From: Basidiobolus meristosporus CBS 931.73
Lineage: Eukaryota > Basidiobolomycota > Basidiobolomycetes > Basidiobolales > Basidiobolaceae
Assembly (NCBI GenBank): GCA_002104905.1
Contig: MCFE01000175.1
Coordinates: 1 to 64,000, forward strand
DNA length: 64,000 bases
Direction: 5' to 3'
Each line of letters starts with the position of its first letter. Positions within the stretch are counted from its first letter, which is position 1. Below, piece after piece: positions 63,879 to 64,000 of this stretch. The notes under the pieces were generated by a model that saw only the letters and a list, made by a program, of their open reading frames with translations, did not search any database and had not been told where the DNA came from. The position numbers and the translations under genes are program-made.

Positions 63879-64000
63879 TGTGGTGGTGTATAAGTCCAAG
63901 GGAGATATACGTCCAACACTTCTCAAGTGTTTTGTGTGTGGGGTGTTCACTGGGTGCGATAACCTCTGGCAAAAGCTTGCTAGGAATACTTGGGTTCTGT
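63879..64000 (-). repeat. 5' LTR of young gypsy element, first 122 bp visible
   Basis: Identical to 57774-57895 over all 122 bp that are inside the window. Confidence 0.92.

Larger units (their letters stand above)
57774..64000 (-). mobile_element. Young Ty3/gypsy retrotransposon, nearly complete, cut by the window end
   Basis: Minus-strand element: 5' LTR 63879 to beyond 64000, PBS about 63875-63858, gag 63737-62475, pol 62459-58884, PPT 58858-58845, 3' LTR 58844-57774. The 122 bp of 5' LTR visible are identical to the corresponding part of the 3' LTR, so insertion is recent. It interrupts a chromovirus integrase. The right flank and target duplication are outside the window. Confidence 0.92.

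Noticed and set aside
1-64000. tRNA, rRNA, CRISPR or bacterial-type operon features
   Set aside because: I looked for GTTCGAATC-type T-arms, rRNA cores and spaced repeats and saw none. Gene structure is eukaryotic.

Overview
The window is nuclear DNA of a filamentous fungus. The genes have one to four short introns of about 53-77 bp with GT..AG ends, CTAAC-like branch sites and TATA boxes. The protein set is fungal: a siderophore-type MFS carrier, an Msg5-like phosphatase, an Orp1/Gpx3-type peroxidase and an FHIP endosome adaptor. Between the genes lie very CpG-poor blocks of Ty1/copia and Ty3/gypsy retrotransposons. This pattern of compact genes in a TE-rich, apparently CpG-depleted genome would suit a Pezizomycete (truffle or morel type). 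That taxonomic guess is an inference with low confidence.

Layout. 1-4.65 kb: AT-rich, CpG-poor repeats, with three tandem 155-bp units, one copy of a 0.73-kb foldback element, and a minus-strand copia LTR plus gag fragment. 4.7-9.6 kb: a secreted GST-like protein (+), a siderophore-type MFS carrier (-), and an AIF/FSP1-like FAD oxidoreductase (+) divergent from the carrier. 9.6-12.9 kb: mostly empty, with one decayed LTR. 12.9-22.5 kb: a mitochondrial-looking GNAT-like protein (+), a five-exon NIPA-type magnesium transporter (+), an AVT/SLC36-type amino-acid transporter (+) and a SAM/coiled-coil/tail-anchored protein (-). 23.3-34.2 kb: a nearly identical 2.1-kb inverted duplication, each arm carrying a complete secreted FAS1 (fasciclin) gene, around a 6.6-kb spacer with a DJ-1/PfpI protein, a small orphan gene and the FHIP gene. 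35.6-42.4 kb: glutathione peroxidase (+), a bHLH transcription factor (+) with 2.6 kb of upstream DNA, and a dual-specificity MAP-kinase phosphatase (-). 44.09-44.49 kb: a decayed copy of ribosomal protein uS3 (RPS3) at the edge of the second repeat block.

44.6-64 kb is a nested transposon block. At least four partial copies of one copia family (349-bp LTR, tRNA-iMet anticodon-type primer site) lie at 45.3-53.5 kb. One of their LTRs is split by a second foldback element with a perfect 5-bp target duplication. Unidentified ORF remnants follow at 53.5-56.8 kb, then a chromodomain gypsy remnant at 56.8-57.77 kb. Into its integrase a nearly complete, young gypsy element has inserted (57.77 kb to beyond the window end), whose gag and pol share one reading frame separated by a single UGA.

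The host genes do not form an obvious pathway cluster. Several concern redox or thiol chemistry (GST, FAD oxidoreductase, GPX, DJ-1), transport (MFS, NIPA, AVT) and signalling (bHLH, DSP). The only clear regulatory pairing is the divergent MFS/FAD-oxidoreductase promoter. All splice sites were assigned by eye, and no similarity search was run.
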